64,000 nucleotides of DNA from Methylobacterium sp. WL1 (GCF_008000895.1 NZ_CP042823.1:2111001-2175000), one strand, 5' to 3'; positions 38,632-47,818 are shown, numbered from the stretch's first letter. Notes: generated by a model not told the origin, from the sequence alone. Numbers and translations are program-made.

Positions 38632-39125
38632 GGCCGTCCGGCCCTCCCGGCGGCGCTGCGGCAGGGCTGCCCGCCCCGCTCCCGCATCCTGAGAGGCCGT
38701 GAGGCCTTCGATTGATCGCCCGTCGGTCTCCCGGGCGCCGATCGCGATCGCGCCTCGGGATACCGCGCCGGTCCCCTCTTCCGCACCGGAGAGCAGGCCT
38801 GTCGCGGTCCGTCGTCGACCACGGCCCCGAACCTGCGGGAGACGTCCCACCTCGGTTCGCGCGGCGGGATAGCCCTTCCGAGCAACGCCGCCGCGGCATC
38901 GTCTGCCGCGAGCGATGAATCGAACGCCTCACAGCCTCCCACGAGCCGCCTCGCCGCGGTCGCGTCGCAGGAGGCCCCCGGATGCCGCGGCGATCCCCGG
39001 CGCCCTCCTTCGAAGCCGCTGCGCGGCATCTCGGAAGGACTGGGCGGGTCGGAATAGGGGGCGGTCACGAACGTCATGTGGCGGCGATCATAGGCGCAAA
39101 CCGGCGCGGGCGCGCGGTCCTTCCC
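38632..39125. other. Intergenic gap, possibly a decayed repeat
   Basis: About 490 bases lie between two minus-strand genes. The longest open frame (149 residues, from 39077) is Arg/Pro/Ala-rich and has no domain. Around 38960-39045 the sequence GGCGCCCTCCTTCGAAGCC with GCGCGGCATCTCGG looks like a badly decayed copy of the nested palindrome family. No promoter or RNA gene is clear. Confidence 0.35.
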
Positions 39126-41241
39126 TCACGGCAGCAGCGCCAGGGTGACGGGGCCGGCCGGCGCGTCCGGCCCGGCGCCGACCTGGTCCGGCCGCACGCC
39201 AGCCTGGAGCAGATATTCGATCACGGCCTGGGCACGCAGGCGCGTCAGGTCGAGGGGCGGGTCGTCCGTGGCCTCCTTGGGGGGCGAAGGCTTCGCGGAC
39301 TTCTGGGACGACGCGGGTCTGGAGGCGGCAGACTTGCTCTCCGAACTCTTGCCCTCCGAACTCTTGCCATCCGCCTTCTTGCCATCCGCCTTCTTGGCGG
39401 CTTCGGGTTTCTTCGGGGCCGCGTGCGTCTCGGCCTGCGCCTTCGGGGCGGGCTTCGCGGGCTCCTTCGGCGCATCCTTGACCGCACCGGTCGCCGCCGG
39501 CTGGGAGGCCATCGGGGTCGGCGGGACCTCGACCGCGGCCCCCGCCCCGGCCCCGCCCCGGCCCCGCCCCGGCCCCCCCGGCCACTGCCCCGGCCCCCCC
39601 AGCCGTCCCCCAACCCCTTGGGCCGGCTTCGCCTTGGCCGGGTCGGCCGGGGCCGAGACCGCGATGCGCAGGGTCGGGCAGGCCTTGGCCAGGGCCGCAA
39701 GGGTGTCGAGCACCGGGTAGAAGGCCGGCCCGAGGGTCGCACTGCCGGTTGGGAAGCGCAGGGACGCCCGGCGATCGCGGCGCCCGCCTCCGCCCGGCAG
39801 GCGGCCGGGTCGCGGGTCTCGGCGGGCTGGCGGGCCGTGACGGCGGCCCGCCCGGTCCAGCCGGGGGCAGCACCTCGGCCAAGCGCTCCGGCGTCCGGGA
39901 CGCGGCTTCGCGGTAGAGGCTTTCGCCGGTGAGCGTCAGAGCCCGGTCCGAGACCGCCACCTCCCCGGTCGCGAGGTTGGCCACCAGGGGCGGCCGCCGC
40001 CAGCGCGGCGCCGAGGTCCGGCGGGCGCCGTCGGCCAGGCGCGTCCGGTCGATCACCGGCTCGCGGAATAGGCGCGGGCGCAGGGCGGCCAGCACCCGCT
40101 CCCGGGTGGCGTCGTCGGGCAGGTGGCCGGTGAGCGTGACCGCCTCCGGGGTCCGGCGGATCGCAACCCGGTAGGGCGAGAGCGGCCGTGCCGCCAGCGT
40201 CACCGGGCCGGGCTTCACGCCGGCCGGCCGGGCCTCGCGCATCAGCGCGGCGGCGTCGGGAATCGCCTGGGCGTCGATGGCGTCGCCGGTGACCGAGACG
40301 GAATCGTCCGCGAAGGTGACGGTGCCGGACTGGATCAGCTCGGCCAGCCGGAACGCGAAGCCGATCAGGGTCTTTGGGTCGATCGCCGGGTCGAGCCCCC
40401 GGGCGGTGAGCAGCCGGTCCTTCACGCTGCCCCCGGGACCGCTTCGGCGGCCGCCCGCAGGGCCGCCTCCCGGTCCGCCGCGGAGGGCGCGAACCCGTCG
40501 AGCACGATTCCCCGGGCCGACTTCGCCACCGAGAACCGGAACTGCGCCACCGCGGGCGGCACGATCTCGATCCGCCCGACGCTGAACCCGGCCGGCGGGT
40601 TCGCCAGGGCGGTCCGCAGCGCCTCGTAGGCCGGCACGTCCAGGGCCTCGCCGGACAGGCTGAGCACCGTGTCGCTGAGCGCCGCCCGGCCGCCCTTGGC
40701 GAGCCCGGACAGCCGCGCTGCCAAAACGCCGCCGCGCTGGCGAAATCGGGCGGCGCGCCCGGGCCGCCCGGGCGGTGTCGTCGAGGGCGGTGCCGGGCGC
40801 CAGCGCCCCGGTGATCCGCGCCTCCAGGGCCTGCCGTCCGATCTCCGCCGGGCGGCTGCCCTCCAGCGCCACCCGGGCCGAGCCGGTGCGGATCGCCGCC
40901 CACAGGAACGGCGCGGCGGTCTCCACCAGGCCGATCTCCGAGACGATTCGCCGGGGGCCGTCCAGGGCGGCGAGCTTGGCCAGCACCGTCTCGCGCTCGC
41001 CGACATCCGGAGCCTCGCCCTCCGCCGCCAGGTCGCGTCCGCGCGCCTCCAGCCGCAGCCAGGGCTCGCCGGCGGCCGTGGCGGTGCCGGACGCGACCCG
41101 CGCGCCGGCCGCGTCGAGGGCGTCGGCGATCTGCGGGGTGGCGAACAGCGTCGCGCCGGCCCAGATCAGCGCGAGCGCGGGCAGGCCGGCGAGCCAGCCG
41201 GCGCGGCGCAAGCCTTGAGCGAACTCTTCTGGCAACGGCAC
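39126..41241 (-). pseudogene. BON/OmpA-type envelope protein broken by several frameshifts
   Basis: The restored protein is about 705 residues: a membrane anchor (GWLAGLPALALIWAGATLF), several BON-like beta-alpha repeats ('VTLTGHLPDDATRERVLAAL', 'GIVLDGFAPSAADREAALRA'), and a Lys/Ala/Pro-rich linker. It ends in an OmpA-like C-terminus ('LDTLAALAKACPTLRIAVSA' and 'LRAQAVIEYLLQAGV'). BON and OmpA-like domains bind membranes and peptidoglycan. At least five frame switches occur: near 40756 and 40720 (one T short in TTTT), near 40430 (one G short in GGGGG), near 39870 and near 39760. Most are repaired by one added base, and the pieces then fit in order. That pattern suggests read errors rather than decay. 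Confidence 0.68.
39533..39612 (-). repeat. G-run low-complexity tract in the linker of the BON/OmpA gene
   Basis: On the coding strand there are more than eight runs of four to seven G separated by one to five bases (units such as GGGGCCGGGGC). This can form G-quadruplexes. It encodes a Gly/Pro-rich linker in one frame. Copy number and base calls in this tract are the least reliable in the window. Confidence 0.7.
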
Positions 41242-41466
41242 AATCGTTGGTTAAAGCGGATCCGGGCCGCGAGACCATACCGGCAATCCGGCAGGATGAA
41301 GGCCTTTTCTTTGAGGGACCGGGCTGGAATTCCTCGATGGCCGGCAGACCAGCCGCAGGGACGGATCGCAGCCAGCGCGCGGCTTTCGCGTGCGCCCGCC
41401 TCAAAAAAGCACGGCGCTTGCATCATCCCGGCCATCACCACGAGACTACGCCACGGAGTGTGTCGC

Positions 41467-43503
41467 TTGGCCCGGACCGTCTGCCCGCACGATTGCCCCT
41501 CGGCCTGCAGCCTGGACGTGCAGGTAGCGGACGGCCGCGTCGTCTCGGTGAAGGGGGGCGACAACCCCTACACGGCCGGGGTGATCTGCGCGAAGGTCAG
41601 CCGCTACGGCGAGCGGGTCCACCACCCGGACCGGATTCTCGGGCCGCTGGAACGCGTCGGCGAGAAGGGCAGCGGCCAGTGGCGGCCGATCACCTGGGAC
41701 GCGGCCCTCGACCGACTGGCCGCGGCCTTCCGCGAGACGGCCGAGCGCCACGGTCCGGAGGCGGTCTGGCCGTACAATTCCGGCGGCACGATGGGCCTGG
41801 TCCAGCGCGACAGCATCCACCGGTTGACCCACGTGATGGGCTATTCCCGGCGCAAGCGCACCATCTGCACCGCCATCGCCATCGCCGGCTGGAGCGCCGG
41901 GATCGGCCGCATCGCGGGTCCGGACCCGAGGGAGATGGCGCTCTCCGACCTGATCGTGGTCTGGGGCGGCAACCCCGTGAGCACCCAGGTCAACGCGATG
42001 AGCCACATCTGCCGGGCCCGCAAGACGCGCGGCGCCAAGCTGGTGGTGATCGATCCCTACCGCACCGGCACCGCCGCGGCGGCCGACCTCCACCTCGCCC
42101 CCCGGCCCGGCACTGACGGGGCGCTGGCCTGCGCGGTGCTCCACGTGCTGTTCCGCGACGGTCACGCCGACCGGGCCTACCTCGCGGCCCATGCCGAGGA
42201 CACGGCGGCGCTCGAGGCGCATCTCGCCACGCGCGATCCGGCGTGGGCGGCCGCGATCACCGGCCTCACGGTCGCGGAGATCGAGGCGTTCGCGGCGCTC
42301 TACGGGTCGACGCCGCGCAGCTACATCCGCTGCGGCTTCGGCTTCACCCGGACGCATAACGGCGCGGTCAACCTGCACGCGGTGACCTGCCTGCCCACCG
42401 TGACCGGCGCCTGGCAGCACGAGGGCGGCGGCGCCCTCTGGCAGAACGCCGCGATCTTCAACTGGGACAAGACCCTGACCGAGGGCCTCGACGCCAAGGC
42501 CCCGGGGGTGCGCGAACTCGACATGAGCCGGATCGGCGCGATCCTGGCCGACGATCCCGACGCCCTGCAGGGCGGGCCGCCGGTGCGCGCGATGCTGATC
42601 CAGTCGGCGAACCCGGCCGCCTCGGCTCCCGACAGCAACCGGGTGCGCGCCGGGCTGCTGCGGCCGGACGTGTTCGTGGCCGTGCACGAGCAGTTCATGA
42701 CCGAGACGGCGGCGCTCGCCGACCTCGTCCTGCCGGCCACCACCTTCCTGGAGCACGACGACATCTACGGGGCCGGCGGGCACAGCCACATCCAGTCCGG
42801 GCCGGCCCTCCTGCCGCCGCCGGGGGAATGCCGCTCCAACCACGACCTGATCGCCGCCCTCGCCGGCCGGCTCGGGGCCGGGCATGCGGGCTTCGACCTG
42901 AACGCCCGGGATCTGGCCGACGCGACCCTGGCCCGCTCGGGCTGGGGCGGCCTCGGCCGGCTGGAGCAGGAGCGCTGGATCGACGCGCAGCCGGGCTTTG
43001 CCGAGAGCCATTTCCTCACCGGCTTCGGCCACCCGGACGGGCGGTTCCGGTTCGGGCCGGACTGGTCGGCGCTCGGTCCGCGCGCCGCCGGCATGCCGGC
43101 CCTGCCCGACCATTGGGCGGTCTCGGAGCCGGCCGACGCCGAGCGTCCGTTCCGGATGGTGGCGCCCCCGGCCCGCCAGTTCCTCAACACGACCTTCTCG
43201 AACAGCCCGGAATCGATCCGGCGCGAGGGCCGCCCGACCTGCCTGCTCCATCCGGAGGACGGCGCCCGCCTCGGGATCGCCACCGGGGACGCGGTGGAGA
43301 TCGGCAACACCCGCGGCCAGGTCCGGCTGCACGCGCGCCTCGCGGAGGGGCAGCCGCCCGGGATCGTGGTGGTCGAGAGCCTGTGGCCGGCGGCCTCGTT
43401 CTCGGGCGGGCGCGGCATCAACGCGCTGATCGGCGACACGCCGGCCGCCCCCAACGACGGCGCCACGTTCCACGACACCGCGGTGTGGGTGCGGGCGGCC
43501 TGA
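41467..43503 (+). CDS. Molybdopterin-dependent oxidoreductase, iron-sulfur containing
   Basis: This 678-residue member of the DMSO-reductase superfamily starts with 'ARTVCPHDCPSACSLDVQV', giving Cys6, Cys10 and Cys14 of a [4Fe-4S] motif and Cys41 as the fourth ligand. It then has molybdopterin-binding regions ('WGGNPVSTQVNAMSHI', 'QSANPAASAPDS') and a C-terminal dinucleotide-binding barrel ('LLHPEDGARLGIATGDAVEI'). No Tat signal is seen, so it is probably cytoplasmic. The substrate is unknown. No ATG is near: TTG 41467 has GGAG eight bases upstream, and an in-frame GTG at 41458 is the alternative. It is divergent from the BON/OmpA gene and stands alone. Confidence 0.88.
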   Translation: MARTVCPHDCPSACSLDVQVADGRVVSVKGGDNPYTAGVICAKVSRYGERVHHPDRILGPLERVGEKGSGQWRPITWDAALDRLAAAFRETAERHGPEAVWPYNSGGTMGLVQRDSIHRLTHVMGYSRRKRTICTAIAIAGWSAGIGRIAGPDPREMALSDLIVVWGGNPVSTQVNAMSHICRARKTRGAKLVVIDPYRTGTAAAADLHLAPRPGTDGALACAVLHVLFRDGHADRAYLAAHAEDTAALEAHLATRDPAWAAAITGLTVAEIEAFAALYGSTPRSYIRCGFGFTRTHNGAVNLHAVTCLPTVTGAWQHEGGGALWQNAAIFNWDKTLTEGLDAKAPGVRELDMSRIGAILADDPDALQGGPPVRAMLIQSANPAASAPDSNRVRAGLLRPDVFVAVHEQFMTETAALADLVLPATTFLEHDDIYGAGGHSHIQSGPALLPPPGECRSNHDLIAALAGRLGAGHAGFDLNARDLADATLARSGWGGLGRLEQERWIDAQPGFAESHFLTGFGHPDGRFRFGPDWSALGPRAAGMPALPDHWAVSEPADAERPFRMVAPPARQFLNTTFSNSPESIRREGRPTCLLHPEDGARLGIATGDAVEIGNTRGQVRLHARLAEGQPPGIVVVESLWPAASFSGGRGINALIGDTPAAPNDGATFHDTAVWVRAA

Positions 43504-43613
43504 CGCGACGGCCCGACCCGGCCCTTGAATCAGCGGCGGGAACCGAGACGGCGGAACCCACCCAAATCGGTTGTGTTGGCCCAGGACACACCGTCTCGTG
43601 GAATCCGACAGCC

Positions 43614-44465
43614 ATGCGGGTCATCCTCGCCGCCGCCCTGCTGGTCCCGTTCGCCGCTCCGGCCTGGGCCCAGAACCTGTCCGCCACCGCGACGGTCCCC
43701 GCGGCGGCCTCCCTGGAGCCGCTGACGGCGACCGCCAACCCGGGACAGCTCAGCCTCGGCGGCGGCTCCACCTCCGGCCCGTTCCCGACCCTCTCGGCCC
43801 AGGGCGGCGGCCTCGTGAATGCCGGGCAGCTGAGCTTCGGCGGCGGCGGTTCCGGGGGCGGCAGCATCGCGCCGCCGACAGGCGCCACCAGCGCCGGCAC
43901 GGCCCGGCTGGGCCTCTCGGGATCCGGATCGACCGGCGGCGCCGGCGTCACCGGAACGCCGTCGAGTTCGAGCGGAACCGGGAGCACGATCGGCGCGACC
44001 GGCACGCGCAACGGCTTCAACACGTCGACGCGTTCGGCGATCGGGTCGATCTCGGGCAACGCGCTCTCGAACTTCGGGACGGGGGGCTTCGGCGGCGGCT
44101 CGGCCATCGGCACGAGCTTGAACACCAATGCGACCTCGGCCTCGGCGGTGGCCTCCGGGGCGGGCGGATTCGGGACCGGGGCCGGGATCGGCGCCAGCTC
44201 GACAGGGCTGACCGCCGTCGACCCGGCCGTGACCGCGGCGTCCGCCACAGCCACCGCCACCGGGCGGCGCGCGTTCGGCGGCGCCGGCATCGCGGGCGCT
44301 GCGAACGCGCCGCCGGTCCAGGACCTCGCCGGGGCCGACACCGTGGCCCGTGGCGGCGGCGGAGCGGTCGGCGGCGCCGGCATCGCGGCCGGGACCGGCC
44401 AGACCGACACCGCCTGCAACGGACCGCTCGCGGTGGCCTGCTTCGGCGCCGCGAACGCGTTCTGA
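43614..44465 (+). CDS. Exported Gly/Ser/Thr/Ala-rich protein
   Basis: This 283-residue product has a clear signal peptide (MRVILAAALLVPFAAPAWAQ). The rest is built almost wholly from Gly, Ser, Thr, Ala and Asn, with phrases such as 'GQLSLGGGS' and 'GQLSFGGGGS' and 'FGGAGIAGAA' recurring, and it ends 'TACNGPLAVACFGAANAF' with two cysteines. No domain is recognised. The composition is that of a surface or matrix fibre-like protein, but this is inference. It opens a run of small exported-protein genes. Confidence 0.68.
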   Translation: MRVILAAALLVPFAAPAWAQNLSATATVPAAASLEPLTATANPGQLSLGGGSTSGPFPTLSAQGGGLVNAGQLSFGGGGSGGGSIAPPTGATSAGTARLGLSGSGSTGGAGVTGTPSSSSGTGSTIGATGTRNGFNTSTRSAIGSISGNALSNFGTGGFGGGSAIGTSLNTNATSASAVASGAGGFGTGAGIGASSTGLTAVDPAVTAASATATATGRRAFGGAGIAGAANAPPVQDLAGADTVARGGGGAVGGAGIAAGTGQTDTACNGPLAVACFGAANAF

Positions 44466-44549
44466 GGCCGTCGCGAGGACTGGCGGAACCCTCGCGAAAG
44501 GGCTGCCGTTGCTTCAGGTCCGGCACCTCGGCCGGGATGGGAGGCGACG

Positions 44550-44816
44550 ATGCGAGACGTCAGGAGAGCCGTTATGCTGGGCCGCGTTTCATGTGCGGCC
44601 GTTCTCGCCATGGGCCTGGCGAGCGCAGCGTTGGCCCGCGATGCCGCGTCCGCGACCCAGGGTGCCAAGGGCCGGACCGGCACCCTCCACGGCATCGGGT
44701 TCAACGCCCCGCGATTCGGCTCCGATCTCCGTACCTCTAAAGACCAGCCCTATACGTGGCCGGTGAGGGACCGATATCATCCGGTCTCCAAGCCGTTCTA
44801 CGGCCGGGCATACTGA
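44550..44816 (+). CDS. Small exported protein, hypothetical
   Basis: The 88-residue product has a signal peptide ('MLGRVSCAAVLAMGLASAALA') and a mature part rich in aromatic and basic residues ('GIGFNAPRFGSDLRTSKDQP', 'RDRYHPVSKPFYGRAY'). GGGAGGCGACG directly precedes the ATG, a strong ribosome site. No family is recognised. A start eight codons later would leave a shorter signal. Confidence 0.62.
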   Translation: MRDVRRAVMLGRVSCAAVLAMGLASAALARDAASATQGAKGRTGTLHGIGFNAPRFGSDLRTSKDQPYTWPVRDRYHPVSKPFYGRAY

Positions 44817-44883
44817 GATTCACCCGGCCGGCGCGCCCCGGCGTGCCGGTCACCGTCCTGCGGGGAGAAGCGGAGAGAGCGAC

Positions 44884-45213
44884 ATGCCGGTGCGGTCTCG
44901 GCTGATCCTGGTCGTCCTGGTCTGCGCCCCCGTCTCCGCGTTGGCGGGCGAGTTCGCGCCGACGGCGCCCGCGCAGGGGATGATGATGCCCCCGCCGGAT
45001 CCCGGCATGGCAAACAGCGTGCCGAGCCAGGCGCCCCCGGCCGATGCGGGCGCCCCGGCGCCGGTGCAACCTGCGACCGCCGACCCAGCCGCCGGCCGCA
45101 GACGGTTTCAGGTGCTCGGCAGCGGCTTTCCTGCGACGGATGGAAAGTTGCCGAACCAGCGGACCGGTCCCCGCCGGGCCCATGTGGTGCACGACATCTG
45201 CATCGGGTGCTGA
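44884..45213 (+). CDS. Small exported Pro/Ala-rich protein ending in CIGC
   Basis: This 109-residue product has a signal peptide (LILVVLVCAPVSALAGEF), a long Pro/Ala/Met linker, and a short C-terminal module 'FQVLGSGFPATDGKLP' to 'AHVVHDICIGC'. The last four residues form a C-x2-C pair, with two His nearby, that could bind a metal or be redox active. GGAGAGAGCGAC precedes the ATG. No family is recognised. Confidence 0.6.
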   Translation: MPVRSRLILVVLVCAPVSALAGEFAPTAPAQGMMMPPPDPGMANSVPSQAPPADAGAPAPVQPATADPAAGRRRFQVLGSGFPATDGKLPNQRTGPRRAHVVHDICIGC

Positions 45214-45250
45214 GCGGATCCCCTCGCCTTCCGCCGTCTGACACCGGGTA

Positions 45251-45478
45251 TCACTGCAGGGCGCTCGATCGGGTGTTGGCCCGGATCCAGCCCGGTGAGA
45301 GCACGTCGCCCTCCTCGGTGATGATCCAGGGCTGCGCGTCCTCCAAGGCGATCGCCTCGGCCGCCGCCGCAAGCGCCTCACGCAGGGTCGCGTAGGGGCG
45401 CCCTTCGGCGGACCGCCCACGCGAGCGGTTCGGCCACACGGTCAACTCGGCACGCTTGTCGAGGTCTGCGGGCGTCAT
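45251..45478 (-). CDS. Small cytoplasmic protein, hypothetical
   Basis: The 75-residue protein has a compact alpha/beta look: 'AELTVWPNRSRGRSAEGRPY' and 'ATLREALAAAAEAIALE', then 'PWIITEEGDVLSPGWI'. GGAG lies seven bases before the ATG. The pattern of a Trp-containing strand, a helix and 'I-T-E-x-G-D' recurs in small uncharacterised alphaproteobacterial proteins, but I cannot name the family. Confidence 0.55.
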   Translation of the reverse strand: MTPADLDKRAELTVWPNRSRGRSAEGRPYATLREALAAAAEAIALEDAQPWIITEEGDVLSPGWIRANTRSSALQ

Positions 45479-46150
45479 GGGCGCGCTCCGGATGACGTCA
45501 GAATTGAACTCTGTCTAACCGGCTCATGTGACGTGAGCCTGGCGTTCGTGTTGCCGGTTCGTGTCGCGAACGCTGCGAGGCCTGCCCACCGCCGCGATCC
45601 GTGCGACGTGGCGCCCGGGCCGGCCCCTCACGATCCGGAGCATCCGGCTCCGAACCGACGCCTCGTCAGGAGATGTCGCGCGCCGCCGACCTCCTACAAG
45701 GGGGAGGCGCCGAGGTTCGGGAGAACTTTTTTCTACGCTGCCGGGCGGCGCTTCACGTTTCGTCTGCCCAGTCCGACCGTCGTGGTGCCGGCGCGGGCGC
45801 GCGAGCACGTGTTCGAGGGTGAGCGATCACGGCCGCCGAACGGCGGAGGGCGGCAGTGCTGCCCGAAGGAACCGCAGGCTTCCCTCGCCGAGACCTGCGT
45901 GGTGAAATAAACTTTCGCGCGAGATCAATTTATCTTTTCCAGTTCATGGGCGGCAATTTAGTTCAATTGTCTCGAATGCATGGCGCGATCTGCCCCGGAA
46001 CACGGGTATCGCTCGGACGAGCGCGCGAAAACTGCATAACCGTTCCGGCGATGCGTTGTGTTGCAATGCGAAATGAGCATACCGCAGCGCACAAATCCGT
46101 GGTCTCATGCACTCAGCGATTGCATCCCGCGATCGAACCGGAGTCGCACC
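45479..46150. other. Long intergenic stretch with an AT-richer end
   Basis: About 670 bases lack a convincing gene: open frames in 45530-45910 are Arg/Pro-rich on both strands. From about 45905 to 45990 the base composition falls well below the neighbourhood (GAAATAAACTTTCGCG, ATCAATTTATCTTTTCC), as expected for a promoter of the following exported-protein gene, or a regulatory leader. No tRNA or known riboswitch was recognised. Confidence 0.4.
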
Positions 46151-46405
46151 ATGCGCACGATCCTCATCCTCGCGTCGGCGGCGCTCACCTCTGCCGCCAT
46201 CTTCACCGCCCCGGCCTTCGCGCAGGACGACCTCCACCTGACGCCGCCGCTGTATCGCGACCAGGCCCGCGCGACCACGCAGGCGCGCTCGGCTCACGAT
46301 CTGACCACCACCCCCCAGCCCGTGTCGGCCACGCATGCCGGCCGCATCCCGGTGGCCGCCGTCGTCCGGCCGATGGACCAGGCCTCGGCCGAATCGGCTC
46401 GCTGA
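46151..46405 (+). CDS. Small exported protein, hypothetical
   Basis: The 84-residue product has a good signal peptide (ILILASAALTSAAIFTAPAFAQ) and about 60 mature residues, polar and Thr/Ala/Arg-rich ('RATTQARSAHDLTTTPQPV'). The ATG has GGAG seven bases upstream; earlier in-frame starts would bury the signal. A low-G+C promoter region precedes it. No family is recognised. Confidence 0.62.
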   Translation: MRTILILASAALTSAAIFTAPAFAQDDLHLTPPLYRDQARATTQARSAHDLTTTPQPVSATHAGRIPVAAVVRPMDQASAESAR

Positions 46406-46454
46406 ACTCGTCGCGCCGCGTTGAGCCGGACCGGGATCCGGTTCGGCGTATCGG

Positions 46455-46700
46455 CTATCGGACGAGGTGCAGGTCCTGCGCAGCGAGACTCGGTGAGACG
46501 CCGCGCTCGATCAGGCGGCGGGTCCGGGCGCGCTGCTCCGGTCCTGTGTTCAGCACAGCGCTCGTGGCGTGGTAGCTCTCCAGCCACAGGTCGAGCCACG
46601 CAGAGTGCATCGCAACCGCGAGAAGGGCCGCGTTCTCGGCCTGGCGGATGCCGAGCCGGATGGCTTCGTCCATCAGGTGTCCAACTTCGCCGTACATCAT
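46455..46700 (-). CDS. Small helical protein, hypothetical
   Basis: The product is 81 residues from the ATG at 46700, which has GGAGG five bases upstream; an earlier in-frame ATG at 46712 overlaps that site. The sequence is helical: 'EAIRLGIRQAENAALLAVAM', 'WLDLWLESYHATSAVLN', then a basic 'ERGVSPSLAAQDLH'. It resembles small phasin-associated or cytoplasmic helical proteins, but no family is assigned. It lies downstream of the phasin gene on the same strand. Confidence 0.6.
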   Translation of the reverse strand: MMYGEVGHLMDEAIRLGIRQAENAALLAVAMHSAWLDLWLESYHATSAVLNTGPEQRARTRRLIERGVSPSLAAQDLHLVR

Positions 46701-46785
46701 CGGCACCTCCACGTCCCGGATAGAGCGCGCGCCGCCGAAGGAGAGACCCGTTCAGCGTGAGCGAGCGCGTGGCATCGAGGACTGA

Positions 46786-46822
46786 GAGCCGCTCCCGATC
46801 GCAATGTGATCGGAAACGGCTC
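46786..46822 (-). terminator. Large hairpin downstream of the phasin gene
   Basis: GAGCCGCTCCCGATC and GATCGGAAACGGCTC form an almost complete 15-bp stem with a seven-base loop, about 85 bases past the phasin stop. A second short stem (GGCCC with GGGCC) lies at about 46871-46887. There is no T-run, so this is a candidate terminator or mRNA-stabilising structure. Confidence 0.5.
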
Positions 46823-46905
46823 CCGCAGACGGCGTCAGGACATGTCTCGTCCGAACGCGACCGGAGGCGACGGCCCCGAAGGGCCGGGTCTTCCGGTGCC
46901 TGCGC

Positions 46906-47394
46906 TCAGTGCGACGCCTGGTCAGCGGCGTTCTGCGTCTCCTGGCCCATCTGCTGGGCCGCATCCTGACCTTGCTTGACCGCCTTGCGGGTCTCGTCGA
47001 CACCCTGCTGCATCGCAGCCTTGGCGCGCTCGGCCCCCTGTTGCATCGCACCCTGCGTGAGGCCGCCGAGTTCCTTGGCCTGGGACTGCATCGCGGCGAA
47101 CCGCTCGCGCACGTATTCGGCCTGGAGTTGCATCGCTTCCGGGAAGGACTTGGCGGCTGCGAGCTTCTGCGCGAGGTCGAACGCCGCACGGACGTTCTGT
47201 TCGGCATAGTCCAGGCTGCGGGCGTAGATGTCCGAAGCATTGGTCCGGGTCAGGTCCGTCGAGCCCTGAAGGGTATCGGTGGCGCGGCGTGCCGAACCGA
47301 TGAACGTTCCGAACGCCTTGCGGGCCTGCTCGACACTGGTTTCGGCCAGATCGCGCATCTGCGGCGGGACCTCGAAGCTGGGAATGTTAGCCAT
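46906..47394 (-). CDS. Phasin family protein
   Basis: Phasins coat polyhydroxyalkanoate granules. The 162-residue protein begins 'MANIPSFEVPPQMRDLAETS' and continues as amphipathic helix ('SLDYAEQNVRAAFDLAQKLA', 'AMQLQAEYVRERFAAMQSQA'), both phasin_2 hallmarks. A Gln/Ala-rich repetitive tail (GAMQQGAERAKAAMQQG) could be a coiled coil. The ribosome site GAAGGAGA is near ideal. No PHA synthase gene is in the window, so it is a scattered phasin gene, as is usual in Methylobacterium. Confidence 0.92.
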   Translation of the reverse strand: MANIPSFEVPPQMRDLAETSVEQARKAFGTFIGSARRATDTLQGSTDLTRTNASDIYARSLDYAEQNVRAAFDLAQKLAAAKSFPEAMQLQAEYVRERFAAMQSQAKELGGLTQGAMQQGAERAKAAMQQGVDETRKAVKQGQDAAQQMGQETQNAADQASH

Positions 47395-47497
47395 GACTGG
47401 TCTCCTTCGGCCGCACGTCTGGCCGCGGCCATGGCTGTTGTGCACTGCACAAGCGATAAGGTCCAGGGATGGGCGCGTGACGGGACCCCCGATTCTG

Positions 47498-47698
47498 TCA
47501 GATCTCCGTCTCGCGCCGGACGACCGCGTCCTCGCCACCGCCCTTCTGCGACAGCCCGACCTCGGGCGCGTCGTCGCTGGTCGGCAAGGGCTTGTTGGAG
47601 GCGCCCGGCTCGGCCTCCGCGGGGCCGGTCTCCACCTCCGGGTCGACCGGAGGCAATGTCCGATCCGGTACGCTCGTGGGCTCTCGCGAATCAGTCAT
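47498..47698 (-). CDS. Small acidic disordered protein, hypothetical
   Basis: The product has 66 residues, rich in Pro, Glu and Asp ('PPVDPEVETGPAEAEPGASN'), with no hydrophobic core, so probably unfolded. GGGAGG seven bases before the ATG supports expression. Similar short acidic reading frames occur next to stress genes in this group, but no function can be given. Confidence 0.48.
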   Translation of the reverse strand: MTDSREPTSVPDRTLPPVDPEVETGPAEAEPGASNKPLPTSDDAPEVGLSQKGGGEDAVVRRETEI

Positions 47699-47818
47699 GC
47701 GTGGCCTCCCTGGTCCGGGGAAACGTCGCGACCGCCTTGCGGGTCCCGGGGCGCCCGCGTCGGTGGGCAGTATCGCGTGCGCCGCGCTATATGCGGGCGG
47801 GGATTTGAGGAGAGCGTC

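Noticed and set aside
38628..39077. 149-codon open frame in the gap before the BON/OmpA gene
   Set aside because: Arg/Pro/Ala-rich, no ribosome site, no domain, and part of it overlaps a decayed repeat.
45524..45910. Overlapping open frames on both strands, one with a signal-like start
   Set aside because: Compositions are not protein-like, no ribosome sites are present, and the frames contradict each other.
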